In this document: positions 9,477 to 17,006 of the stretch, in pieces | Position numbering within the stretch: position 1 is the stretch's first letter | Layout of the letters: the number at the start of each line of letters is the position of its first letter | NCBI GenBank assembly: GCA_017938625.1 | Contig: JAGBBD010000040.1 | Location: 28,350 to 92,349, forward strand | Direction of reading: 5' to 3' | DNA length: 64,000 nt | Source of the DNA: Oscillospiraceae bacterium | Lineage (GTDB): Bacteria; Bacillota; Clostridia; Oscillospirales; Oscillospiraceae | The notes under the pieces: generated by a model | Database searches by the model: none | What the model saw: the letters and a program-made list of their open reading frames with translations, nothing else | What the model was told of the DNA's origin: nothing | Position numbers and translations under genes: made by a program

Positions 9477-10385
9477 ATGAAAAAACCTACCTTGGTCATT
9501 ATGGCAGCCGGTATGGGAAGCCGCTTCGGCGGACTGAAGCAGATCGCTCCCGTGGATGCGCAGGGCCATATCATCATCGATTTTTCCCTCTTTGATGCCT
9601 GGCGCGCAGGCTTCCGGGATCTGGTCTTTATCATCAAGCCGGAGCTGGAGGACTCCTTCCGGGAAGTGATCGGCAGCCGCATGGAGAAGTATTTCAACAT
9701 TTCTTATGTCCATCAGACCATGGACAAGCTGCCTGCCGGTTACAGCGTTCCGGAAGGCCGTGAGAAGCCCTGGGGCACCGGTCACGCAGTGCTCTGCTGC
9801 AAGGATGTGGTGGACGGCCCCTTCACCGTGATCAATGCCGATGACTTCTATGGCCCCACCGCCTTTGCTGCGATCTATGAGTATCTTGTCAGCAATGAAG
9901 ACGAAAGCCAATATGCCATGGTCGGTTACCGCGTCCGCAACACCGTCACGGAGAACGGATCGGTCGCCCGCGGTGTCTGTGAGGTGGAAAACGGTCTGCT
10001 GACCGGTGTGACCGAGCGCACCAAGATCTTCAAAAACGGCACAGATGCCAAGTACACCGAAGACGGCGAGACCTTCGTGGAACTGCCCGGTGATACCATC
10101 GTTTCCATGAATTTCTGGGGCTTTACCTCCAAGATGCTGAAGGCGCTGGATGACCGCTTTGCGGCATTTCTGGATGACGCGCTGGTGCGCAATCCGCTGA
10201 AGGGCGAATATTTCCTGCCCTCTGTTGTCAACGACCAGCTGCAGGAAGGCTCTGCCACCGTGCGCGTTCTGCCGTGTGAGGAGACCTGGTACGGCGTTAC
10301 CTATCGTGAAGATCTCGATAGTGTGAAGCATGCCATTGCAAATATGAAGAAGCAGGGCATCTATACAGAAAATCTGTGGAACTGA
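9477..10385 (+). CDS. Sugar-1-phosphate nucleotidyltransferase
   Basis: NTP-transferase of the GalU/RmlA fold, about 302 residues. The N-terminal loop LVIMAAGMGSRFGGLKQ binds the nucleotide, and NADDFYG (about residue 120) is the metal-binding aspartate motif. By family it joins a sugar 1-phosphate to UTP or a similar nucleotide. The start at 9477 fits AAGGATG nine bases upstream; two other ATGs at 9465 and 9469 overlap that ribosome site. It lies 15 bp before a NahK-like kinase, which would supply its substrate, so the two likely activate a free hexosamine to a nucleotide sugar. Confidence 0.88.
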   Translation: MKKPTLVIMAAGMGSRFGGLKQIAPVDAQGHIIIDFSLFDAWRAGFRDLVFIIKPELEDSFREVIGSRMEKYFNISYVHQTMDKLPAGYSVPEGREKPWGTGHAVLCCKDVVDGPFTVINADDFYGPTAFAAIYEYLVSNEDESQYAMVGYRVRNTVTENGSVARGVCEVENGLLTGVTERTKIFKNGTDAKYTEDGETFVELPGDTIVSMNFWGFTSKMLKALDDRFAAFLDDALVRNPLKGEYFLPSVVNDQLQEGSATVRVLPCEETWYGVTYREDLDSVKHAIANMKKQGIYTENLWN

Positions 10386-10400
10386 TTGGGAGGAAGAGCC

Positions 10401-11528
10401 ATGTATATGCCTGAACATGATACGATTTTGTCGGAAGTGATCGCCGCTTACGATTTCCCCGAGACTCTGCTGGGCACTGTCCGTTACGGCAGCGGCCATA
10501 TCAACGATACCTTCTGCCTGGTCTGCCAGCCCAAGGAGGGCAAGGCGATCCGTTTCATCCTGCAGGGTCTGTCCAAGGCGGCATTTCCCCGGCAGGAGGA
10601 GCTGATGGAGAACTTCATCGGCGTTACGTCCCATCTGCGCAAAAAGATCGAGAGCGCCGGCGGTGATCCCATGCGGGAAACGCTCAATCTTGTCCCCACC
10701 CGGGATGGCAAGTCCTACTATACCGATGCCACCGGCAAGGTGTGGCGTCTGACCCACTATGTGGAAAACACCGTTTGCCTGCAGAAGGCAACACCGGAGC
10801 TGTTTGAAGCCTCCGCCCGTGCCTTTGGCCGTTTCCAGCTGCTGCTGCAGGATTATCCTGCCCACACGCTCCATGAGCCTATCGTGAACTTCCATAACAC
10901 CGAAGATCGGTTTGCCAAGTTCCTTGCTGCCGTTGAGGCAGACAAGCTGGGCAGAGCCAAGGACGTGGAGGCGGAGATCCGCTTTGCCATGGAACGCAGG
11001 GACGATTGTTCCGTGGCAGTCAACGCCCTGCGGGAAGGAAAGCTGCCTCTGCGTGTGACCCACAACGATACCAAGCTGAACAATGTTTTGATCGATGAAG
11101 CGACCATGGAAGGCATCTGCATCATCGATCTGGATACCACCATGCCCGGTCTGTCCATCTACGACTTTGGCGATTCCATCCGCTTCGGCGCCAACCACAG
11201 CGCAGAGGATGAAAAGGATCTGAGCAAGGTGAATTTTGACATCGAGCTGTTCAAGCGCTACACCCGCGGCTTCCTGGAGGGTGCGCAGGGCAGTCTGACC
11301 GATGCCGAACTGGAGTATCTGCCCTGGGGCGCAAAGCTGATGACCCTGGAGTGCGGCATCCGCTTCCTGACCGATTATCTCGATGGCGATCATTATTTCC
11401 GCATCCATTATCCGGAGCAGAATCTGGATCGCTGCCGCACCCAGTTCAAACTGGTTTCCGACATGGAAAACAGCTGGGCACAAATGCACGAGATCGTAAA
11501 AGAGATCTCCGGAAAAGAGCAGCTCTGA
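10401..11528 (+). CDS. Aminoglycoside-phosphotransferase-fold kinase, N-acetylhexosamine 1-kinase-like
   Basis: Kinase of the APH/choline-kinase fold, about 375 residues, close to bifidobacterial NahK (about 360). The catalytic motif THNDTKLNNVL (about residues 218-228) and the DFG-like IIDLDTTMPG give the Brenner and metal sites; GSGHINDTF near residue 30 is the nucleotide loop. NahK phosphorylates N-acetylglucosamine or N-acetylgalactosamine at C1 in mucin and milk-sugar use. The assignment rests on fold, length and the adjacent nucleotidyltransferase; the exact sugar is inferred. GGGAGGAAGAGCC precedes the ATG at 10401. Confidence 0.75.
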   Translation: MYMPEHDTILSEVIAAYDFPETLLGTVRYGSGHINDTFCLVCQPKEGKAIRFILQGLSKAAFPRQEELMENFIGVTSHLRKKIESAGGDPMRETLNLVPTRDGKSYYTDATGKVWRLTHYVENTVCLQKATPELFEASARAFGRFQLLLQDYPAHTLHEPIVNFHNTEDRFAKFLAAVEADKLGRAKDVEAEIRFAMERRDDCSVAVNALREGKLPLRVTHNDTKLNNVLIDEATMEGICIIDLDTTMPGLSIYDFGDSIRFGANHSAEDEKDLSKVNFDIELFKRYTRGFLEGAQGSLTDAELEYLPWGAKLMTLECGIRFLTDYLDGDHYFRIHYPEQNLDRCRTQFKLVSDMENSWAQMHEIVKEISGKEQL

Positions 11529-11545
11529 GCCGGTAATATGTGAAA

Positions 11546-11574
11546 AAACATCCCTCCATCATGGAGGGATGTTT
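11546..11574 (+). terminator. Terminator of the kinase operon
   Basis: AAACATCCCTCCAT and its perfect complement around a single base (effectively a 12-bp stem) with a T-rich tail, 18 bp after the stop. Confidence 0.85.
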
Positions 11575-11818
11575 CTGTTTCGGGCATAGCCCGAATATTC
11601 CCGGCTGCGCACAGCACGTTAACGGGTTTTTGTTCTGCAATCCCTCCGCCTCATTTTACTCGGCACCTCCCTTTACACAAGGGAGGCTTTCAAACTTCTC
11701 TGCACCACAAGGCTCCCTTGTGTAAAGGATGCCCCAGGGCAGCTTCTTCTACGCGCTAAGAGCCGCGCTTCGCGCGGTTGCTCGCTTGCATGCGCCTGCG
11801 GGCGCGATCGCAATGACA
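11575..11818. repeat. Repeat cluster after the kinase gene
   Basis: Non-coding mosaic. It includes CTCCCTTTACACAAGGGAG-type hairpins in inverted orientation (11665-11730) and a GC-rich segment (11755-11816: GCTAAGAGCCGCGC ... GCGATCGCAATGACA). The same GC-rich segment recurs at 19318-19385 (reversed), 25818-25882 and 62616-62681. No gene is seen. Confidence 0.75.
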
Positions 11819-11840
11819 GAATATAATTTCATAAAAAAAG

Positions 11841-11870
11841 AACAGGAACAAGCTTTCGCTTGTTCCTGTT
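11841..11870 (-). terminator. Terminator of tRNA-Gly
   Basis: A 13-bp perfect stem AACAGGAACAAGC/GCTTGTTCCTGTT with a 4-base loop. It is followed on the minus strand by seven T's, directly after the tRNA 3' end. Confidence 0.9.
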
Positions 11871-11873
11871 TTC

Positions 11874-11949
11874 TGGAGCGGGTGACGAGGCTCGAACTCG
11901 CTACCTCCACCTTGGCAAGGTGGCGCTCTACCGGATGAGCTACACCCGC
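11874..11949 (-). tRNA. tRNA-Gly (GCC anticodon)
   Basis: On the minus strand the acceptor stem GCGGGTG/CACCCGC, a D-arm, an anticodon stem CACCT/AGGTG with loop TTGCCAA (anticodon GCC), and a T-arm with loop TTCGAGC fold normally. The CCA end is encoded. Length is 76. Confidence 0.95.
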
Positions 11950-11954
11950 ATCTC

Positions 11955-11994
11955 AAATGCTCCACTATTATATCAAATAAGGAGCATTTGTCAA
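11955..11994 (-). promoter_or_regulatory. tRNA-Gly promoter with inverted repeat
   Basis: On the minus strand a consensus TTGACA (11989-11994) and TATAAT (11967-11972) are 16 bp apart. A 9-bp perfect inverted repeat, AAATGCTCC (11955-11963) and GGAGCATTT (11981-11989), brackets the -10, which is unusual for a tRNA gene. Confidence 0.75.
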
Positions 11995-12003
11995 GAGGTA
12001 TTT

Positions 12004-12438
12004 TCAGAATTTTTTACTTTCTGCCACAGCCAGCTGATCGCAGCGGTTATTTTTTTCGTTTTCTGCGTGGCCCTTGACCCAATGCAGGTGCACATCGTGC
12101 TTGGAAAGCAGCGTTAAGATCTGTTCCCACAGATCCACATTGAGGGCAGGCTTTTTGTCGGATTTGATCCAGCCTTTTTTCTTCCAGCCGTAGACCCAGC
12201 CCTGACTGACTGCGTCGATAAAATACTTGCTGTCGGAGTACAGCTCCACACGGCAGGGCTCTTTCAGCGCCTGCAGCGCCATGATGACGGCGGTCAGCTC
12301 CATGCGGTTGTTGGTGGTCTGTGCCTCTCCGCCGGACAGCTCCTTTTCCGTACCTGCGTATTCCAGAATCGCGCCCCAGCCACCGGGGCCGGGATTGCCG
12401 GAACACGCACCGTCTGTATAGATATTGACTGTTTTCAT
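12004..12438 (-). CDS. rnhA: Ribonuclease HI
   Basis: Cleaves RNA in RNA-DNA hybrids. At 144 residues it is close to E. coli RNase HI (155). The catalytic carboxylates are visible: D9 in [13 protein letters not shown]47 in NNRMEL, D69 in YSDSKY and the C-terminal D in NNRCDQLA. It lies 3 bp after the DUF1846 gene stop on the same strand, so the two are probably cotranscribed. Confidence 0.97.
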   Translation of the reverse strand: MKTVNIYTDGACSGNPGPGGWGAILEYAGTEKELSGGEAQTTNNRMELTAVIMALQALKEPCRVELYSDSKYFIDAVSQGWVYGWKKKGWIKSDKKPALNVDLWEQILTLLSKHDVHLHWVKGHAENEKNNRCDQLAVAESKKF

Positions 12439-12441
12439 AGC

Positions 12442-13926
12442 TTACTTATGATACAGCTTTCGGCTTTCGTAGGCGGGGTCGTAGGTGACCTGTGCGCCCA
12501 GCTTTTTAAACACGTTTTCATCCACCTGCGAGAGAATCACCGTAGAGTGGATCTGCGCGCCTCTTAATTTTTCCAGCTGCTCCATGGCAAGCTCTGCCGT
12601 GGCGTCGGTCACAGCGCAGATGGACAGGGCGATGAGCATCTCATCCGTGTGCAGTCTGGGGTTGCGGTTGCCCAGATGCTCCACCTTCAGATGGGTGATG
12701 GGCTCCAGCACCGTGGGGGAGATCAGCTTCACCTCATGGTCGATGCCTGCCAGATACTTTAAGGCATTGAGCAGGGCAGCGCAGCTGGCGCCCATGAGCT
12801 CGGAGGTCTTGCCTGTGATGATCTTGCCGTCCGGCAGTTCGATCGCCATGGCGGTCTCGCCGGTGGACACAGCCACCTGACGGGCCGCAGGCACGGTGGC
12901 GCGCATTTCCGGCTCGATGCCAAGGGAGCCCATGAGCATTTCCAGCTTATGCAGCTGGCTGGACGTGCCCTCACCCTTCTTCACAAGGCAGGCCGTCTCA
13001 AAATAACGGCGGATGATCTCCTGTCGGCTGGCGTCGCAGCAGACCTCGTCATCAATGATGGCATTGCCTGCCATGTTGACGCCCATATCCGTGGGGCTCT
13101 TATAGGGACACTCTCCGTAGATCTTGCGGAACATGGCTTCCACTACAGGGTAGATCTCCACGTCACGGTTATAGTTGACCGTGGTCTCGCCGTAGGCGTC
13201 CAGATGGAAGGGGTCGATCATATTCACATCGTCCAGATCCACGGTGGCTGCCTCATAGGCCAGGTTCACCGGATGCTTCAGGGGCAAATTCCACACAGGG
13301 AACGTCTCATACTTGGCGTAGCCGGAGCGGATGCCTCTGCTGTGCTCATGGTACAGCTGGCTCAGACAGGTCGCCATTTTGCCGCTGCCGGGACCGGGCG
13401 CCGTGACCACCACGATGGGGCGGTCGGTATGGATATAATCATTTTTGCCGAAGCCCTCCTCCGAGACGATGAGGGGAATGTTGGAGGGATAGTCGGCAAT
13501 GGGATAGTGGCGGTAGACCTTGACGCCCAGAGCTTCCAGCTTTCTCTGGAAGTGCTCTGCCGTTTTCTGTCCGGTGAACTTGGTCATGACCACGCTGCCT
13601 ACGTACAGACCATACTCCCGGAAGGTGTCGATCAGACGCATGACCTCCATATCATAGGTGATGCCAAGGTCGCCGCGGCGCTTGTTTTTCTCAATGTCAT
13701 CGCTGGAGATGGCGATGACCAGCTCCGCCTGATCCTTCAGCTGCAGGAGCATGCGCATTTTGCTGTCAGGCTGGAAGCCCGGCAGCACACGGGATGCATG
13801 GTAGTCGTCAAACAGCTTGCCGCCGAACTCCATATAGAGCTTGCCGCCGAATTGTTCCACGCGCTGCAGGATCTTCTCCGTCTGCAGGCGCAGGTATTTA
13901 TCATTGTCAAAGCCGAGTTTGTTCAT
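12442..13926 (-). CDS. DUF1846 domain protein
   Basis: A 494-residue protein matching the usual length of the DUF1846 family, which is widespread in Firmicutes and of uncertain function; structures of members show a nucleotide-binding, kinase-like fold. A GPGSGKMATCLSQLYHE segment (about residues 175-191) resembles a P-loop. The ATG at 13926 follows GAGGGCTCATT; the frame stays open upstream only through a repeat. It is cotranscribed with rnhA. Confidence 0.9.
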   Translation of the reverse strand: MNKLGFDNDKYLRLQTEKILQRVEQFGGKLYMEFGGKLFDDYHASRVLPGFQPDSKMRMLLQLKDQAELVIAISSDDIEKNKRRGDLGITYDMEVMRLIDTFREYGLYVGSVVMTKFTGQKTAEHFQRKLEALGVKVYRHYPIADYPSNIPLIVSEEGFGKNDYIHTDRPIVVVTAPGPGSGKMATCLSQLYHEHSRGIRSGYAKYETFPVWNLPLKHPVNLAYEAATVDLDDVNMIDPFHLDAYGETTVNYNRDVEIYPVVEAMFRKIYGECPYKSPTDMGVNMAGNAIIDDEVCCDASRQEIIRRYFETACLVKKGEGTSSQLHKLEMLMGSLGIEPEMRATVPAARQVAVSTGETAMAIELPDGKIITGKTSELMGASCAALLNALKYLAGIDHEVKLISPTVLEPITHLKVEHLGNRNPRLHTDEMLIALSICAVTDATAELAMEQLEKLRGAQIHSTVILSQVDENVFKKLGAQVTYDPAYESRKLYHK

Positions 13927-14029
13927 AATGAGCCCTCTTTGTCCAAATAATATTCCATGATAAATGATACTATTTTTTCGCAAAAATTGCAACAGGGGAA
14001 ATGGGATGAATGCGGAATGATGAATGCTG

Positions 14030-14206
14030 AATTCTGCTCCGCACCCTTGGCTCCCCTTGTCAGGGGAGCTGTCAAAATCTCTGATTTTGACTGAGGGGTA
14101 GTCGTCATTGTTCTCTCCCTCCGGTTTCGCTTCGCTCAACCACCTCCCTCGTCAGAGGGAGGCATGGCTGCGCAGCAAAATTTTAATCCGTCGCGAAGCG
14201 ACACCG
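14030..14206. repeat. Inverted REP pair (empty element) plus GTCGC hairpin
   Basis: A REP unit with hairpins CTCCCC-TTGT-CAGGGGAG and GTCAAAATC...GATTTTGAC and tail TGAGGGGTAGTCG (14049-14105) is followed by a second unit in reverse (14112-14166, ends GAGGGAGGCA). This matches the arrangement around the DUF559 gene at 16464-16946 without a gene inside. The reversed 'ATCCGTCGC' hairpin (14186-14204) is the 20-copy family found throughout the window. Confidence 0.8.
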
Positions 14207-14247
14207 ACATGTTTCATTCTTCATTACAGTTGACAATCGTCATCTGT

Positions 14248-14276
14248 TTGACTTCTCCCAGATTTTGGGGTATAAT
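14248..14276 (+). promoter_or_regulatory. parE promoter
   Basis: TTGACT (14248-14253) and TATAAT (14271-14276) are spaced 17 bp, 31 bp before the start codon. Confidence 0.8.
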
Positions 14277-14307
14277 CATTATGAATAACTATGTGTAGGG
14301 GTGTACC

Positions 14308-16290
14308 ATGGCGAAACAACAATCTTACGGCAACGAGAGTATCTCGTCTTTGAAGGGTGCGGACAGAGTCCGCAAACGTCCCGCCGTTATTTTCGGCTCT
14401 GACGGTCTGGAAGGCTGTGAGCATGCCGTATTTGAAATTTTATCCAACTCCATCGACGAAGCCCGAGAGGGCCACGGCGATACCATCATTGTGACAAGAT
14501 ATCTGGATCACTCCATCGAGGTGGAGGATTTCGGCCGCGGCTGTCCCGTGGACTGGAACGCCGCCGAAGGCCGCTACAACTGGGAGCTGGTCTTCTGCGA
14601 GCTGTATGCCGGCGGCAAGTATGAAAACAACAACGGCGGCGACTATGAATTTTCTCTGGGTCTCAACGGCCTCGGTGCCTGCGCCACCCAGTATTCCTCC
14701 CGCAGCTTTGATGCCATCATCCGCCGCGACGGATTTAAGTATTCTCTGCACTTTGAGCGCGGTGAGATCGTGGGCGAGCTGGTGAAAGAGCCTGCCGACC
14801 GGAAAAAGACCGGCTCCTGCTTCCGCTGGCTGCCGGATCTGGAGGTCTTTACGGACATCAACATCCCCAGAGAATACTTTGTGGAGATCATGAAGCGTCA
14901 GGCTGTGGTCAACGCCGGCGTGACCTTCCGCTTCCGCAATGAGACTGCCCCCGGCAAGTTCGAGACGGAGGAATATCTCTACGAGCAGGGCATTCTGGAC
15001 TATGTGACGGAGCTGACCGACGGGGCAGCCATGACCATGCCCCAGTTCTGGCAGACGGAGCGCAAGGGCAGAGACCGGGAGGACAAGCCGGAATACAAGG
15101 TGAAGATCTCTGCGGCGGTGTGCTTCTCCAATCAGGTCAATGTGATCGAGTATTACCACAACTCCTCCTGGCTGGAGCACGGCGGTGCCCCGGAAAAGGC
15201 GGCAAAGAACGCCTTTGTCTACGCCATCGACAATTATCTCAAGGAGACGGGAAAATACACCAAGACCGAGAGCAAGATCACCTTCCAGGATGTGCAGGAC
15301 TGCCTTGTTCTGGTGACCAACTGCTTCTCCACCCAGACCTCCTATGAAAACCAGACCAAGAAGGCCATTACCAACAAGTTCGTGCAGGAGGCCATGACCC
15401 AGTTCTTCCGGGAGCGCCTGCAGGTATATTTCATTGAGAACAAGGCAGAAGCCGACAAGATCGCCGAGCAGGTGCTTATCAACAAGCGCAGCCGCGAAAC
15501 GGCGGAAAAAACAAGACTCAACATCAAGAAGAAAATTTCCGGCACGGTGGATCTTGCCAACCGTGTGCAGAAATTTGTGGACTGCCGCAGCCGGGATGCC
15601 TCCCAGCGGGAGATCTACATCGTGGAGGGCGACTCCGCATTGGGCAGCGTCAAGCTCTCCCGCGACGCGGAGTTCCAGGGCATCATGCCCATCCGAGGCA
15701 AGATCCTCAACTGTCTGAAGGCAGACTATGACCGCATTTTCAAATCCGAGATCATCACGGATCTGATCCGTGTGCTGGGCTGCGGCGTGGAAGTGCATAA
15801 TAAAAAGAGCAAGGATCTGTCTGCCTTCAGTCTGGAAAGCCTGCGGTGGAACAAGGTCATTATCTGTACAGACGCGGACGTGGACGGCTTCCAGATCAGA
15901 ACGCTGGTGCTGACCATGCTCTATCGTCTGACTCCCACCCTGATCGAGCAGGGCTATGTGTATATTGCAGAATCTCCTCTGTATGAGATCACCACCAAGG
16001 ACAAAACATGGTTTGCCTACTCAGACACAGAAAAGAACGACATCGTCAAAAAGTTAGAGGGGAAAAAGTACACCATCCAGCGCTCCAAGGGTCTTGGTGA
16101 GAACGAGCCGGAAATGATGTGGATGACCACCATGAACCCGGAAACCAGACGGCTCATCAAGGTCATGCCCGAGGACGCGGAAAAGACAGCCGCCGTCTTC
16201 GACCTGCTGCTGGGCGAAAACATTCTGGGCAGAAAAGACCACATTGCCGAAAACGGCTACAAGTATCTGGAACTGGCGGATATTTCGTAA
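14308..16290 (+). CDS. parE: Type IIA topoisomerase subunit B (ParE/GyrB-like, diverged)
   Basis: ATPase subunit of a type II topoisomerase, 660 residues. The GHKL fold shows the Bergerat residues ILSNSIDEA (about 44-52) and GLNGLGACATQY (about 115). The Toprim part has VEGDSA (about residue 440) and CTDADVDG (about residue 518), followed by RSKGLGENEPE. The Toprim loop reads EGDSALGSVKLSRD instead of the usual EGDSAGGSAKQGRD, so this is a diverged branch typical of a second topoisomerase in Clostridia. Whether it acts as topoisomerase IV in decatenation is inferred. It pairs with the subunit A gene at 17007, from which it is separated by a repeat element carrying a DUF559 gene. Confidence 0.9.
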   Translation: MAKQQSYGNESISSLKGADRVRKRPAVIFGSDGLEGCEHAVFEILSNSIDEAREGHGDTIIVTRYLDHSIEVEDFGRGCPVDWNAAEGRYNWELVFCELYAGGKYENNNGGDYEFSLGLNGLGACATQYSSRSFDAIIRRDGFKYSLHFERGEIVGELVKEPADRKKTGSCFRWLPDLEVFTDINIPREYFVEIMKRQAVVNAGVTFRFRNETAPGKFETEEYLYEQGILDYVTELTDGAAMTMPQFWQTERKGRDREDKPEYKVKISAAVCFSNQVNVIEYYHNSSWLEHGGAPEKAAKNAFVYAIDNYLKETGKYTKTESKITFQDVQDCLVLVTNCFSTQTSYENQTKKAITNKFVQEAMTQFFRERLQVYFIENKAEADKIAEQVLINKRSRETAEKTRLNIKKKISGTVDLANRVQKFVDCRSRDASQREIYIVEGDSALGSVKLSRDAEFQGIMPIRGKILNCLKADYDRIFKSEIITDLIRVLGCGVEVHNKKSKDLSAFSLESLRWNKVIICTDADVDGFQIRTLVLTMLYRLTPTLIEQGYVYIAESPLYEITTKDKTWFAYSDTEKNDIVKKLEGKKYTIQRSKGLGENEPEMMWMTTMNPETRRLIKVMPEDAEKTAAVFDLLLGENILGRKDHIAENGYKYLELADIS

Positions 16291-16304
16291 GCACCCATCG
16301 TGCG

Positions 16305-16430
16305 GAACGCACCCTTGCCTCCCGGCTTCCGAGGGAGGTGGTAACCAAAGGGAGAGAAAAATTACGACTACCCCTCAGTCATGGCTTCGCCATGACAGCT
16401 CCCCTGACAAGGGGAGCCATGATGCGGTGC
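16305..16430. repeat. Inverted REP pair (empty element)
   Basis: TGCCTCCCGGCTTCCGAGGGA... (16317-16357, ending GGGAGAGAA) and a reversed unit CCCCTCAGTCATGG...GGGGAGCCA (16371-16419) are separated by about 12 bp. Hairpins are CCTCCCggcttccGAGGGAGG, GTCATGGCttcGCCATGAC and GCTCCCCTgacAAGGGGAGC. It stands directly before the gene-bearing copy. Confidence 0.8.
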
Positions 16431-16463
16431 TCCAATACAAGGAAACCCATGACAATGTAGAGT

Positions 16464-16946
16464 GCACCCTTGCCTCCCTCTGATGAGGGAGGTGGCAAAA
16501 CCGAAGGTTTTGACGGAGGGAGAGAATGAAAGCCTATCATAAAGAAAACATTCCCTTGGCAAAAGAATTGCGAAAAAATATGACGCCATGGGAACGAAAA
16601 CTGTGGTATGAGTTTTTGCGGCAGTATCCCATCCGTTTCCAGCGACAGAAATGCCTTGGTAACTATATCGTGGACTTCTATTGCGCAAGAGCTCGTCTTG
16701 TGGTGGAGCTGGATGGAAGCGGTCATTATACAAAACAGCAGCAGGAAATGGATGCGCAGCGTACACAAGAATTGGAATCTATGGACCTGACTGTTTTGCG
16801 GATCTGCAATTTGGATATTGACCGGAATTTTCGAGGTGTATGCGAATATATCGACCGGATGATCCAGATGCGATCTCTCCCTCAGTCATCATCCTTGCCT
16901 TAGCAAGGCTGATGACAGCTCCCTCATCAGAGGGAGCCATATGTGC
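16464..16946 (+). mobile_element. Gene-bearing REP pair: inverted hairpin repeats enclosing a DUF559 endonuclease
   Basis: Left unit 16464-16525 and right unit 16874-16946 are imperfect inverted repeats of 62-73 bp. Reading inward from each end both have GCAC, a TCCCTCTGATGAGGGAG hairpin, a second variable hairpin, a GAC(T)GAGG/GGAGGG motif and GAGGGAGAGA. The left unit ends one base before the ATG and provides its ribosome site; the stop codon sits in the right unit's inner hairpin loop (CCTTGC-CTTA-GCAAGG). Gene-free pairs of the same design occur at 14049-14166, 16317-16419 and 55190-55308. I infer a mobile unit with miniature relatives; no target-site duplication was identified. Confidence 0.55.
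16526..16903 (+). CDS. DUF559 / Vsr-like endonuclease-fold protein
   Basis: A 125-residue protein with the DUF559 pattern (MTPWERKLWYEFLR, RFQRQKCLGNYIVDFYC, LVVELDGSGHY). The family is related to very-short-patch-repair endonucleases and has a PD-(D/E)xK-like core: D50, E61, D63 and H67 are the likely metal and catalytic residues. The last ten codons (RSLPQSSSLP) are encoded by the right flanking repeat and are unlikely to be part of the fold. GGAGGG from the left repeat precedes the ATG. Composition is less GC-biased than the topoisomerase genes on both sides. A role in moving or spreading the flanking repeats is inference; DNA repair or selfish homing are alternatives. Confidence 0.85.
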   Translation: MKAYHKENIPLAKELRKNMTPWERKLWYEFLRQYPIRFQRQKCLGNYIVDFYCARARLVVELDGSGHYTKQQQEMDAQRTQELESMDLTVLRICNLDIDRNFRGVCEYIDRMIQMRSLPQSSSLP

Positions 16947-16967
16947 GGCTCCGACAGATTGAAACAC

Positions 16968-17006
16968 AAGGAGGAATGTTGACAATTCATTGTCAATTAG
17001 ATTTAT
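16968..17006 (+). promoter_or_regulatory. Unusually distant ribosome binding site with intervening hairpin before parC
   Basis: The only good Shine-Dalgarno (AAGGAGG, 16968-16974) is 32 bases before the parC ATG. Between them TTGACAATTCATTGTCAA (16979-16996) folds into a 7-8 bp hairpin, which would shorten the effective spacing to about 14. The sequence belongs to the TTGACAAT repeat found in many gaps here, so it may be a repeat insertion tolerated or used for control. An ATG at 16976 right after the site is out of frame. Confidence 0.55.

Noticed and set aside
13927-14139. Longer N-terminus for the DUF1846 protein
   Set aside because: The extra frame is entirely REP repeat sequence, and the ATG at 13926 has a good ribosome site and gives the family's normal length.
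16526-16903. The DUF559 protein as a solitary Vsr repair enzyme paired with a DNA methylase
   Set aside because: No methylase gene is nearby, and the gene's start and end are made of flanking repeat sequence, which fits a mobile unit better. Repair function is not excluded.
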